Shown here piece after piece: positions 11,225 to 20,982 of a stretch of 25,502 nucleotides of DNA (its first letter is position 1; each line of letters opens with the position of its first letter). Origin of the DNA: Paraglomus occultum (Eukaryota; Glomeromycota; Glomeromycetes; Paraglomerales; Paraglomeraceae); assembly GCA_910592205.1 (NCBI GenBank), contig CAJVPJ010000424.1:1-25502 (forward strand). Direction: 5' to 3'. The position numbers were made by a program, and so were the translations under genes. A model generated the notes under the pieces. That model was not told the origin of the DNA. It searched no databases and was given only the letters and a program-made list of their open reading frames with translations.

Positions 11225-11728
11225 ATAAAATTTCCTTTGGTTTTAATAGAAAACTTTTTCAATATTTTAAATATAAAGTGTGTAATAGTTTTACCACTCC
11301 TGCCCATTTGCAGTGGACAAACATATGTTTGTGGCACTACCGACAAGCAAACATGTTTAAAAGCATGCCAATTAAATTTGTTTGAAAGGCACCACACTAA
11401 TATTGCAAGAAAGCACTGTTTTTTAGCATGCTCTCTATAGCAGAATAACTTCTCTCAAAGTTGATCGGAGAATTGTTCTTAATTCGGCAAGATTCTTTTG
11501 ATCGCATGCATGTCATACGTAGGACTCAACCAATATTGGCCGTGTGTAACAGAGTCAATAATAGAAATCGCTAACAAGTCTCGATCCACAGTATCAAAAC
11601 AAGGTTAGTCACATGCATACTTGATTGTGTCTGTATTAAGCAATACCGGTTATATCAGCGATTTGTTAGTGTTTTGTTGTGCATCATGATCCGTTGAATA
11701 AATAAGACCGATGCAATGCAATAAATCG
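11225..11728. other. Spacer between Tc1 remnant and P450 gene
   Basis: Contains the right flank of the Tc1 remnant and a perfect 16-bp palindrome (11317-11332). An ATG-less cysteine-rich open frame (11237-11440) overlaps the palindrome and is not supported as a gene. The remainder is the upstream region of the P450 gene. Confidence 0.4.
11317..11332. repeat. Perfect 16-bp palindrome
   Basis: acaaacatatgtttgt is its own reverse complement. It sits inside a looser palindrome, with agtg on the left and cact on the right. It lies about 95 bp after the Tc1 stop codon and 450 bp before the P450 start, so it may be transposon-end sequence or a binding site; the sequence alone does not decide. Confidence 0.6.
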
Positions 11729-11748
11729 TATATATATATATATATATA
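11729..11748 (+). promoter_or_regulatory. (TA)10 tract upstream of the P450 start
   Basis: An uninterrupted (TA)10 run ends 32 bp before the P450 ATG. It could serve as a TATA-like promoter element or be a simple repeat in the 5' untranslated region; no transcription start can be placed from sequence. Confidence 0.35.
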
Positions 11749-11780
11749 ACCTTTGGACGAGAAGCATTCCATATATCAAC

Positions 11781-13476
11781 ATGGGTGCGCTTTACAACAT
11801 TCTCAGTAACATTACATTTAACAATATCTTGATCGGATTGTTATCTCTAACATGCATATATTTAATACATTTCTATTATAAACACTTTACCCGTGTTAAT
11901 CCAATTCCTGGTCCAATTCCAATTCCATTAATTGGCAATCTCGCGGTTTTCACAAGTGACATTGACGCCTGGTTTTGGAGATTAAACAAAAAGTACGGAC
12001 ACCATGGTATATTCGAAGTGAATATTGCTGGCCATAGGCAAATCGTAATCACTCGCGCGGAATATCTCGAGACTCTCATGACTGCTGATAATAGGGCACA
12101 TTTTATGAGATCCCCACAAAGCGGTTTGTTTGGTTTATTCGATTTCGAAAAAAAAGGTTTAGCGCTGAATGACGATTACAATTATTGGAAATTCAATCGC
12201 TATATCTTTACCCATGCCATTACGGTATTGACTCAAACGGATAAACCGAGCATTTTGTTAAACCAATTATTTGAGGAAATGGAACAATATTGGATTGATT
12301 TAAAACAACCAGGCGAGAGGGAAGCCGTTATCGATATCGCAGCTTGGATGCGTCATCTTACCATGGATGGTATCGCCATGTTGACAGCCGGAAAGCAACT
12401 GTCTGCCATGAAGAATTATTATCAGAAATTAAAGAATGAACCCCTCACTAAAGAGATGTTCGATACTGAAGAGTTTGTCAAATGCATGAATACCTTTGTA
12501 ATGGACAATAAACTTCTGTTTGTACCGAAAATTTTACGAAACTTTCCTCTCATTAAACCGCGTGTGGACGAACTATTGAAAAATTGTAACCGACTTTACG
12601 AAAAACTGGTGAATGTTGTTAAAGAAAAAAGAAAAGAAGTTGAAAAGACAATCATGCATGGCGAACTTAACACGGAAGAGATGAATTTGTTGACATCCTT
12701 GATCATTGCCAATACAGAACATGATCCTCATCCGCAAAAAAATGTTGATCCATCATTAGCAAGACCAATGACTGATGATGAGATTCGTGGTGTCATGTTT
12801 GATGCGTTTGCTGCCGGTACGGATACGGTGAGTAGCAAAATTAATACAATGCAAAAATTATGTACTTTTCTAAATTTAATTTGTTATTAAATATTTTTTT
12901 TATTTAGTCGGTAAATACTTTTTGCTACGCATTATATTACATCTCACACCATCCAGAAGTTAAAAAGAAATTGTTGGAAGAACTTGAATGGTGTTTAAAG
13001 ATGACCCATACAGACCGATAACATCAGAAGATCTTGCAAAATTAAAATACGTGGAAGCGATTATTAAAGAAACGTCAAGGATTAGACCTGTGGTTATTGT
13101 GCTTTCAAGATACAGCGAACGACCTGACAAAGTAGCCGGATACATGTGGCCGTCCAAAACATATTTTATAATGTACGTTCGTGGAATCAGCAACAGTCCA
13201 CTTTATTGGAAAGACCCTGATAAATTTATCCCGGAAAGGTTTTATGGAAATCAGGAAATATATAAAAATTCGTTTTCAATGTTTGGTGGAGGTCCGAGAA
13301 TATGTCCAGGCAATAAATTTGCAATGATCGAATTAAAAACGTTATTAGCCGCAGTTTATAGAAGATTTGATGTCGAATTGCTAGATATTCACGCACCCCT
13401 GAATTTAAGAACCTCAATGATCACAGTTTGTGAAGAGTTAAATATTAGAGTTATTCCTAAAGAAAGAATTGTCTGA
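11781..13476 (+). CDS. Cytochrome P450 monooxygenase, two exons, one frameshift
   Basis: A microsomal P450, a haem-thiolate enzyme that inserts oxygen into its substrate; substrate unknown. Exon 1 is 11781-12827 (349 codons), the intron 12828-12907 (80 nt, ACG|GTGAGT..TTTAG|TCG) and exon 2 12908-13476. An N-terminal membrane anchor (residues about 14-33) is followed by the proline hinge PIPGPIPIP (41-49). The I-helix motif FAAGTDT ends exon 1. Exon 2 holds KETSR (ExxR), FIPERF and the haem loop FGGGPRICPGNKFAM, with the Cys ligand at 13303-13305. The full length of about 540 residues is normal. One base is missing just before 12988: LLEELE leads to an early stop, while the +1 frame continues VFKDDPYRPITSEDL to the end. 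Either the gene is freshly dead or the base is an assembly error. The Met at 12988 is not a real start. Confidence 0.9.
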
Positions 13477-13797
13477 TTAATTGTTTTTTTGTTTGTTTGT
13501 TTTTTATTATTAATTTGATATTAATAATAATGATATTATTATTATTGTTTTAGTTTAATCGTTATTCAATAACATTAGCTAAAATTTCTAACCTTTTCTG
13601 CAAGTTATTCGATTCACATCCGTCACTCTTTGTGGTCAACAAATAAAATTGAACCCCATCGCTTACATTAAAATTGAGATATCTCATCGTACGTCTAACC
13701 TAATTTCAAGCACTTTTTTTTTCTCGAGCAAATAAAGACTGTAGTTTTCGAAAATAATAAAGTTACTTTTTAGCTTTACTTACTATATTTTATAAAA
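13477..13797. other. P450 3' flank and 5' flank of second Tc1 remnant
   Basis: Directly after the P450 stop come T-rich tttgtttgtttg and an ATT-rich stretch, then aataaaatt near 13640, a possible polyadenylation signal. No left terminal repeat for the following transposon could be found, although its right end seems present at about 14841. Confidence 0.4.
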
Positions 13798-14718
13798 ATG
13801 CCTAAGTCCCGTGAACTCTCTGGTTTTGAACGTGGAATGATCATCGGACTTCACAAGGACAAGCACAACGCGACAGATATTCGGAATACCCAGAACTACT
13901 TGGCTCACGAAAACTCTTCCTCGTTCAGGAGACCACCTCTTTTGGCTGAGCGTGATGAGCAAGCTCTTGTACGAGTAACCAAAAATTGTAGAAAAGAATC
14001 ACTTGGAAAAGATTACTGAGTCATTCAACAACCATATTCAACAGCCCAGGCCTTACCCAGATTAGTACTAGTAGTGTTAGACGTGTACTTCATAACCATA
14101 ATTTTTGGCAGCATTGGAAAGAGCAACTCTTCGTTTCTGAGAATAATAGAATAAAACGCTTAAGATGGTGTCGCGAGCGTAGAGATTGGGATAAACAATG
14201 GGATACAATCATTGGAGCCATGAATCTCAGTTTCTTTTATTCGAAACGATGGTCAGCAATGGGTTTGGCGTAGACTCCATGAGAAATATAATGTGGACTG
14301 TCCAGTGCCTACTGTATAGAGTAACAGGAAAAAATCGACTTGACCCATTGGTAGTGTTAGAAGAAAATACGGTTTACAGACCATGTTTATAAAAAACCTT
14401 TATAGAAGATTATTTAGTCCTTTTATTGAAAGCCTAGATAATGACAAAACTTATGTCTTTCAAGGCGATAATGCTCCGGTTCATAGATTATTACTTATCT
14501 GGAAAGCGGAAAATCCGACTTCCATGGCCTGCTCAGAGCCGGGATCTCAATCCAATTGAAGAAAATTGCATAAACATAAACTCGTACCAAAAAATTAGCT
14601 CAGTTTTGGAGAATGGTTGAAAATTGAGAAAAACGTTTTAGACAACATTTAAGTAAATAACATGCCTCGAAGAGTTAATGCTGTAATTGATAGTGAAGAA
14701 AATTCCACTCCGCATTAA
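13798..14718 (+). pseudogene. Second Tc1-like transposase pseudogene, different family
   Basis: Starts MPKSRELSGFERGMIIGLHK (N-terminal DNA-binding region), has an internal deletion, then SSSFRRPPLLAERDEQALVR. Later blocks lie in different frames: WSHESQFLLFE, WVWRRLHEKYNVDCPVPT, VFQGDNAPVHR, SRDLNPIEE and the C-terminal MPRRVNAVIDSEENSTPH with stop at 14718. The first catalytic Asp (WSDES in the family) is His here (CAT, 14219-14221). The second Asp (14467-14469) and the Glu (14558-14560) remain, but the distance between them is not a multiple of three, so bases were lost. The N- and C-terminal sequences differ from the 10.3-kb copy, so the two are separate families. Function is clearly lost. 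Confidence 0.9.
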
Positions 14719-15451
14719 TGTTATAAATAAAAAGTTCATAATTAGGTTTGCAAATCTAAATTTATTGAAAGTTGTTAATACAGTTTCCAGAAAACTTGAC
14801 TTAAAAATTCTCGAAGAAATGTAGATCATCAAAAGTGAAGGATACTTTTGGTAGGGAGGTGTATTTAGACATTTTCATAGTGTTTGGTTAGTTGTTTATG
14901 CCTTTTTTGTTAATGATCGATTGCAAACCGGGTCGGTTTATATACACTGTCCTTATCCTGCCAAAATTTTAGGATCACCCATACTGATAATCTAAAAAAC
15001 AACAAATTTAAATATTAATATGCAGTTAATATTAATTGATTACTGTATCCGAATAAGTACCCAAATTAAATTTACGCAAGCTGCTATGTTACCATAATTT
15101 TAAATAATAAATAACAACCATATATCATATACTAATATTAATATCTGATCCTGGTCTTTCTCAATTGGCAAGGTTTTATCCCCACAGAAGAGACCATTAG
15201 GAGCGGATGCCTGCCTAAATATATTGCCGTTTTTCTTTTGTGGTTTCAATTCACTTTTTTCGTCCTCTTTCTTTTCATTTTCATTCACTCTTTCTCTCTC
15301 CTATATTTTTACCTTGTTATCTTGCCACTCTTTTTCCCGAATATGACGAATATAGTTAAATATGCAGTATAAATGAAAATCACTCCCCGAACCTCGGTCA
15401 CTTGTTGAGATCTGCCGAGAAAAGATAATAAAGGATGAAACACCTCAAAAG
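14719..15451. other. Spacer with possible extra Tc1 terminus
   Basis: tacactgtccttatcctgcc followed by aaaattttaggatcaccc (14943-14980) resembles a Tc1-type terminal repeat, but no partner is present in the window. On the minus strand an open frame at 15288-15100 begins MNENEKKEDEKSELKPQKKN, is highly charged and has a donor-like TTAGTATATG near its end. It could be a first exon, but nothing identifies it. Confidence 0.35.
14841..14864. repeat. Candidate right terminal repeat of the second Tc1
   Basis: gatacttttggtagggaggt followed by gta lies about 125 bp after the transposase stop. Read as its complement it begins tacacctccc and continues taccaaaagtatc, the usual style of a Tc1 terminus next to a TA target. 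No matching left copy was found upstream of 13798, so the 5' end is probably lost. Confidence 0.4.
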
Positions 15452-15757
15452 ATGGATCCTCCACATACATCGGATTTGTTTCCGGAAGGCAACGGTCTGA
15501 AAATGAGATTAAAGGTGAAGCTGGGAATTGCAGAATATTGTCTTGCAGATCTTGGCGCTATCAATGGATTGGCCAACAATAATGCGTTGCGTGCTCCAAA
15601 AACAACCTTTTTATATAAATTAAGAAAATTTCTTCACCAACAAGACTTTGTTGATATTGAAACCCCAATTTTAGCTCAAAGTTTACCCTTTGCCAATTTG
15701 GCGTGGCTGGGCTACGAGCCCGGACGATTTCGAAGTCATCAAATTAGATTTACATAA
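15452..15757 (+). pseudogene. Fragment resembling class II aminoacyl-tRNA synthetase motif 1
   Basis: An ATG-initiated frame of 101 codons. Its middle, KTTFLYKLRKFLHQQDFVDI then ETPILAQS, matches the motif-1 pattern of AspRS/AsnRS/LysRS-type class II synthetases: a helix ending in a fixed proline, in the context g-F-x-E-v-E-T-P-x-L. The residues before it (MDPPHTSDLFPEGNGLKMRL) and after it (LPFANLAWLGYEPGRF) do not extend the match, and motifs 2 and 3, which form the ATP site, are not visible downstream. It is either a displaced remnant of a mitochondrial-type AspRS or a coincidental helical match. The call rests on pattern alone. Confidence 0.4.
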
Positions 15758-15787
15758 CCACATGCAAAATTTGTCCATCACAGATGG

Positions 15788-16526
15788 TTGAGCTGTTTGG
15801 GATTCAAGAACAATTTATCACCAAATGCTTGCATCCAGGAGACCTGCGTAATTTAGATCTCTTAAACTTCTGGAGTTGAGAGAACTCTCTGACAGATTTA
15901 CAAAGTCGGTATTACAGCAACAATTGTTAGAGAGACTTCCATTCACATCAACGAAATTCAACCATTCAACCATTCAAAGTGTTTTAACCATTTATTGCAC
16001 CAGAAATCTTCCATACATGTAAATTTACTTAAAATTATATGTGTATTCATTTTGGTATCATCATATTATTTGATTGCTACTGGTAAACCAACTTTTAGAG
16101 ATAGGGTTGATAGAGATTTAGTATTAGTATGGGTAGATTATGGCCATTCATGCCTGATTCTACATCAGGAAACTTGATGAGCAGTGTTGTGATGCTGATT
16201 CTGATAAACATGCAGCTTATTGAAAATGTGTCCAATGACAATACATGTAATGTCATTATCATAGTGATGTAAACCCTTTTCTCACATCTGAAAAAGAGAG
16301 TAATAGTAAATTCTCTAGCAAGCCCCTTACACCTGTGAACAGACGATTTCGCTGTTTACTACGAAATTATTTAATTGGTCAAAATTCCCACCCCGAGTAT
16401 TTGGATTGGGTGGGTGACAAGTTGGTGAAACGCATGTATTTTATGACTCATTTGTATAACTTAGATTTCGAACACCAACTTGATTATTTGATCATAAACA
16501 GTGATAATTCGCGAGTAGATGTCTGA
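15788..16526 (+). pseudogene. Unrecognised degenerate coding fragments
   Basis: Several plus-strand frames look like protein but are broken. MVELFGIQEQFITKCLHPGD (from 15788) shifts near 15865 into LLELRELSDRFTKSVLQQQL and LERLPFTST, ending at TAA near 16020. A frame near 16080 reads GKPTFRDRVDRDLVLVWVDY. Another reads SDVNPFLTSEKESNSKF, then NRRFRCLLRNYLIGQNSHPE and YLDWVGDKLVKRMYFMTHLY, ending at 16526. I cannot name a family, nor say whether they belonged to one gene with the synthetase-like fragment upstream. Confidence 0.35.
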
Positions 16527-16766
16527 AATACAGAAGTGACGAGTTCGAATAATGATATAAATTTCACTATATAAACGACTCTCCTCCAGGCGAAAAAGTA
16601 AGTTGGTTACTGCTGAAAGGTATAACTGAAAGCGAAACTACTTCCCTGGGTGGCTTTATTTCTTGTAATAAAATATTATACTCGTTATTTATTATTGGAA
16701 TTGTTGAAATTATTATCGATCGTATTATTGTTATTATTGTCCTTGTTCTTTATTTCCGATGCCGAT

Positions 16767-16985
16767 ACTTTGATGTGAGGATAAACTCAAGTGACTAACA
16801 AGCAAGTTGCCCTTGGCGTAATCTCTTGTCGACTAATAAGCTGGACATCAGAAGTATTCGACTATCATTATTATACTCTGAATTGACACTTTGATGTACT
16901 GTAAGCTCTTCGCCGATTAATAAGCAAGTTGCCCTAGGCGTAATCTCTTGACGACTAACAAGGGAAGCATGAGAAGTATTTAGTT
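16767..16985 (+). repeat. Tandem duplication, period 121-122 bp
   Basis: Two units, 16767-16887 and 16888 to about 16985. Both start actttgatgt and share gactaa-aagcaagttgccc, then ggcgtaatctcttg, cgacta and gagaagtatt-like blocks. Identity is high in the central 60 bp and fades at the ends; the second unit is incomplete. It may be part of a degenerate LTR, given the downstream primer-site-like sequence. Confidence 0.75.
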
Positions 16986-17212
16986 TAGAAGACTGCGATT
17001 ATAAGACCTTATGTTTAGTACAAGAAAGGCGTTCGTAGTATAGACATGTATAACACCGTGAGTTCAATCTACTCGTTAGAAGGTTGATACTCGTTCGATC
17101 AAATTATTATGAGTTTATTATTGTTGCGAAGCTATTTGATTTATTGTTATTTTGTTTAAGTTAAAATATTATTTTGTTAATGAGGGGAACCTATGCCAAA
17201 ATGTTAGTAGAA

Positions 17213-17223
17213 TATCAGAGCCA
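17213..17223 (+). other. tRNA-primer-binding-site-like sequence (possible LTR remnant)
   Basis: tatcagagcca matches the core of the plant/fungal copia primer-binding site complementary to initiator tRNA-Met (tggtatcagagc). It lacks the first bases (aa instead of tgg). If genuine, the region about 16.6-17.2 kb would be the 5' LTR. No gag or pol frame follows and no second LTR was found, so this is weak. Confidence 0.25.
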
Positions 17224-18493
17224 TAGAGTGTGATAGAGACACGAAGCAAAATGTGGATTCTCTTGGTGAAAATCCAACAGGAACATTACAGTGGAAAGAG
17301 AAATTTTGATGTGGCGGCAGAAATAACTTTCACGAACGAAATAATATTTACGATATAATATCTAACGAATATTAATATTTTATGTGAGAACGGCATTTCT
17401 TTGTCCGTTAGTATACAGGCATAGTTTGTACCTCACCTTCGGTGATATATTATTCGTCTTCGTATGATGAAACGGCGACGTTATTATTAAATACATATTA
17501 ACGAATTAATGGGCCATTAAGAGTAGCGATTAAATTAGAAACGTTGTAATTATTATTATTATCTAATAGTATAGTTATATATTTATAAGTATTACGAATT
17601 GTATAGAAAGTCTGATGGAGAATATATCCTTGCCTCAGATGTGAACCCATTGTGAGTCTGCTACAAGTGTACTACGAAACACAGATCATAATAGTCAATA
17701 AAATCATTCGTCTAGAAAAGAAATATTCTCCAAAATGGATAATTAATATCTATGCGCGATATTAATATTAGATAATAGAGATCTGAATAATGTAATAAAG
17801 TTGGCTAAGTCGGTGGTCTTATCACTAAGCATCGACACTATTGTCACGGTGAGGGGACGCAGCCGCCTCGCGAAGAAAACCGGTGACACACCTAAATTGA
17901 AAAATAATTTAGACTCAACTGCAGGTATGACTTGGCCATCCATTGTCATATAATTTAGTGATAGTAGTAGATTTCAGTTTTAAAAGAATTACACTCAAGA
18001 ATAAAAAGTGCTCAACTTTAAACAAACGTTAACATTGCCCATTAGCAAATAGTTTTGCTTATAGTTTATAACTGTGAAATGGTAGACTGTAACAAAATAA
18101 ACAGTTTATAATCACAACTACTGTAATAATATTAATATTGCTATCAAAAAAAACTTTATGTCAAATTCTAGTTAGAACTTCAATTGATTGCTTATGCGAT
18201 TAAGCACAATACTAGTATAATGTTAACTGATATATCCCATCTTTATTGTTATAAAATTGTTTAAGTTACTTAATATTAATATAAATTCATAACTAGTGTT
18301 TGGCAAACACAATTGTTATCCAATTTACAACCCTTGTAATTTGTGTCAATATCAAATGCTCTGTAACAAACCTACTTCTTATCATCTATACAATTTCCTT
18401 ATTTTTTTCCTTTACTATTACTATTACCGCTGGCCCATATTCATAAAAAATATACGCCTTACTTTTTGCTTTATTATATAATTCAGGTGCCTT
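17224..18493. other. AT-rich stretch, nothing firmly recognised
   Basis: Between 17743 and 17952 both strands are open for about 65 codons (plus frame VIKLAKSVVLSLSIDTIVTV; minus frame with LFFNLGVSPVFFARRLRPLT). The GC content is higher here than around it. Neither translation resembles a family I know. Confidence 0.35.
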
Positions 18494-20982
18494 TTAAATA
18501 TTTACTTCTACACCAACTCCATTTTCATAATACAGGCCAAGCATATATTGCGCATAAAATTTCCCTTTTTAGCTGCTTGTTGACACAAGTCAATTATAGA
18601 ATTATAGTTGTTTTAATTTCTGCTATTCTTATTCTGCTATAATGTCTACCATTTTGAACTTGTATTGACATATGTGCTTGTTTTACTGCATTCTGATACA
18701 ACACAACTACCTTTTGTTTATCTTTTTCTACACCAATTCCATCTTCATAACATAATCAAGATAATATTGTGCACCAGCATGTCCTTGTTCAGCTGCCTTT
18801 CCATACCATTCAACTGCCTTTTGTTCATCTTTTTCTACTCCAGTTCCATCTATATAACATAAACCAAGATTATATTGAGCACTGGCATTTCCTTGTTCAG
18901 CTGCTTTTTTATACCATTCAACTGCCTTTTGTTCATCTTTTTCTACTCCAATTCCATTATCATAACACACACCAAGATTATATTGGGCAATGGCATATCC
19001 TTGTTTAGCCACTTTTTTAGACCATTCAACTACCTTTTGTTCATTTATTTCTACTCCAATTCCATCTTCATAACATAAAGCAAGATTATATTGAGAGCTG
19101 TCATCACCTTCTTCAGCTGCTTTTTCATACCATTCAACTACCTTTTTATTTTGTTCATCTTTTTCTACTCTAGTTCCATTATAATAACATAAAACAAGAT
19201 AATATTGAGCAATGGCATTTCCTTGTTCAGCTGCTTTTTTATACCATTCAACTGCCTTTTGTTCATTTATTTCTACTCCAATTCCATTATCATAACACAC
19301 ACCAAGATTACATTGAGCATTGGCATCTCCTTGTTCAGCTGCTTTTTTATACAATTCAACTGCCTTTTGTTCATGTTTTTCTACTCCAATTCCATGTCTA
19401 TAACATAAACCAAGATTAACTTGAGCACTGGCATATCCTTGTTCAGCAGCTTTTTTGTACCATTTAACTGCTTTTTGTTCATCTTTTTCTATTCCAGTTC
19501 CATCTTCATAACATATAGCAAGATTATGTTGAGCACTGGCATCTCCTTGTTCAGCTGCTTTTTTATACCATTCAACTGCCTTTTGTTCATCTTTTTCTAC
19601 TCCAGTTCCATGTCTATAACATAAACCAAGATTAACTTGAGCACTGGCATCTCCTTGTTCAGCAGCTCTTTTATACCATTCAACTGCCTTTTGTTCATCT
19701 TTTTCTACTCCAGTTCCATCTTCATAACATATACCAAGATTATATTGACCACTGGCATCTCCTTGTTCAGCTGCTTTTTTATACCATTCAAATGCCTTTT
19801 GTTCATCTTTTTCTACTCCAGTTCCATCCATATAACATAAACCAAGAATAAATTGAGCACTGGCATATCCTTGTTCAGCTGCTTTTTTATACCATTCAAC
19901 TGCTTTTTGTTCATCTTTTTCTACTCCAGTTCCATCTTCATAACATATAGCAAGATTATATTGAGCACTAGCATGTCCTTGTTCTGCTGCTTTTTTATAC
20001 CATTCAACTGCCTTTTGTTCATCTTTTTCTACTCCAGTTCCATGTCTATAACATAAACTTGAGCACTGGCATCTCCTTGTTCAGCTGCTCTTTTATACCA
20101 TTCAACTGCCTTTTGTTCATCTTTTTCTACTCCAGTTCCATCTTCATAACATATAGCAAGATTATATTGACCACTAGCATGTCCTTGTTCAGCAGCTTTT
20201 TTATACCAATCAACTGCCTTCTGTTTATCTTTTTCTACTCCAGTTCCACTTTCATAATAATAAAACCAGCCAAGCCTAATTTGTGCATTAGCATTTCCTT
20301 GATCAGCAGCTTTTTTATACCATTCAACTGCCTTTTGTTCATCTTTTTCTACTCCAGTTCCATCATAATAATGATAAGCAAGATTAACCTGAGCACTGGT
20401 ATTTCCTTGTTCAGCCGCTTTTTTATACCATTTAACTGCCGTTTGTTCATTTATTTCTACTCCAGTTTCATTTTCATAACATAATGCAAGATTATATTGA
20501 GCATTGGCATGCTCTTGTTTAGCTGCTTTTTTATACCATTCAACTGCCTTTTGTTCATCTTTTTCTACTCCACAACATATAGCAAAATTATATTGAGCAC
20601 TGGCATGTCCTTGTTCAGCTGCTTTTTTATACCATTCAACTTCCTTTTGTTCATCTTTTTCTACTCCAGTTCCATGTCTATAACATAAACCAAGATTAAC
20701 TTGAGCACTGGCATATCCTTGTTCGGCAGCTTTTTTATACCATTCAACTGCCTTTTGTTCATCTTTTTCTACTCCAATTCCATTATCATAACATATAGCG
20801 AGATTAAATTGAGCATAGGCAGCTCCTCGTTCAGCTGCTTTTTTATACCATTCAACTTCCTTTTGTTCATCTTTTTCTACTCCAGTTCCATGTCTATAAC
20901 GTAAACCAAGATTAACTTGAGCACTGGCATGGCCTTGTTCAGTTGCTCTGTGGTATAGTACATGTTGATTTCCTTTTTCCAT
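18494..20982 (-). pseudogene. Sel1-like repeat protein gene, ~20 repeats, frameshifted
   Basis: Sel1-like repeats are TPR-related 36-residue helix pairs that stack into a solenoid scaffold for protein binding. Translation starts at 20982 (MEKGNQHVLYHRATEQGHAS) and goes straight into repeats of the form AQYNLGLCYEDGTGVEKDEQ followed by KAVEWYKKAAEQGDAS; no kinase or other domain is attached. About 20 full units are readable. In unit 9 a 10-nt deletion near 20057 removes NLG and shifts the frame, giving an early stop (YVIDMELE); the downstream units are open from there to 18728. A missing base near 18757 ends that frame. Degraded repeat sequence (IGVEKDKQKVVVLYQ, YMLGLYYENGVGVE) continues to a stop at 18494. 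Units vary slightly in length: unit 4 lacks four residues, and units 7 and 17 carry extra ones. Without the two lesions the product would have about 760 residues. Confidence 0.9.

Noticed and set aside
11237-11440. Cysteine-rich 67-codon frame resembling a small secreted protein
   Set aside because: It has no ATG start, begins inside the Tc1 3' flank and gets part of its sequence from the 16-bp palindrome. It lacks a convincing signal peptide with cleavage site.
12988-13476. Second half of the P450 as a separate gene starting at the ATG at 12988
   Set aside because: It starts in the middle of the P450 fold; the preceding exon sequence joins it with a one-base shift, so it is one gene.
17060-17105. 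Possible tRNA B-box-like strings (gttcaatc, gttcgatc)
   Set aside because: No A-box at the right distance and no cloverleaf pairing could be drawn.
18769-20904. Many plus-strand open frames of about 67 codons spaced 216 bp apart, phenylalanine/isoleucine-rich and membrane-like
   Set aside because: They are antisense shadows of the Sel1 repeats; the 216-bp spacing is two 108-bp units. The minus-strand translation has the conserved family pattern.
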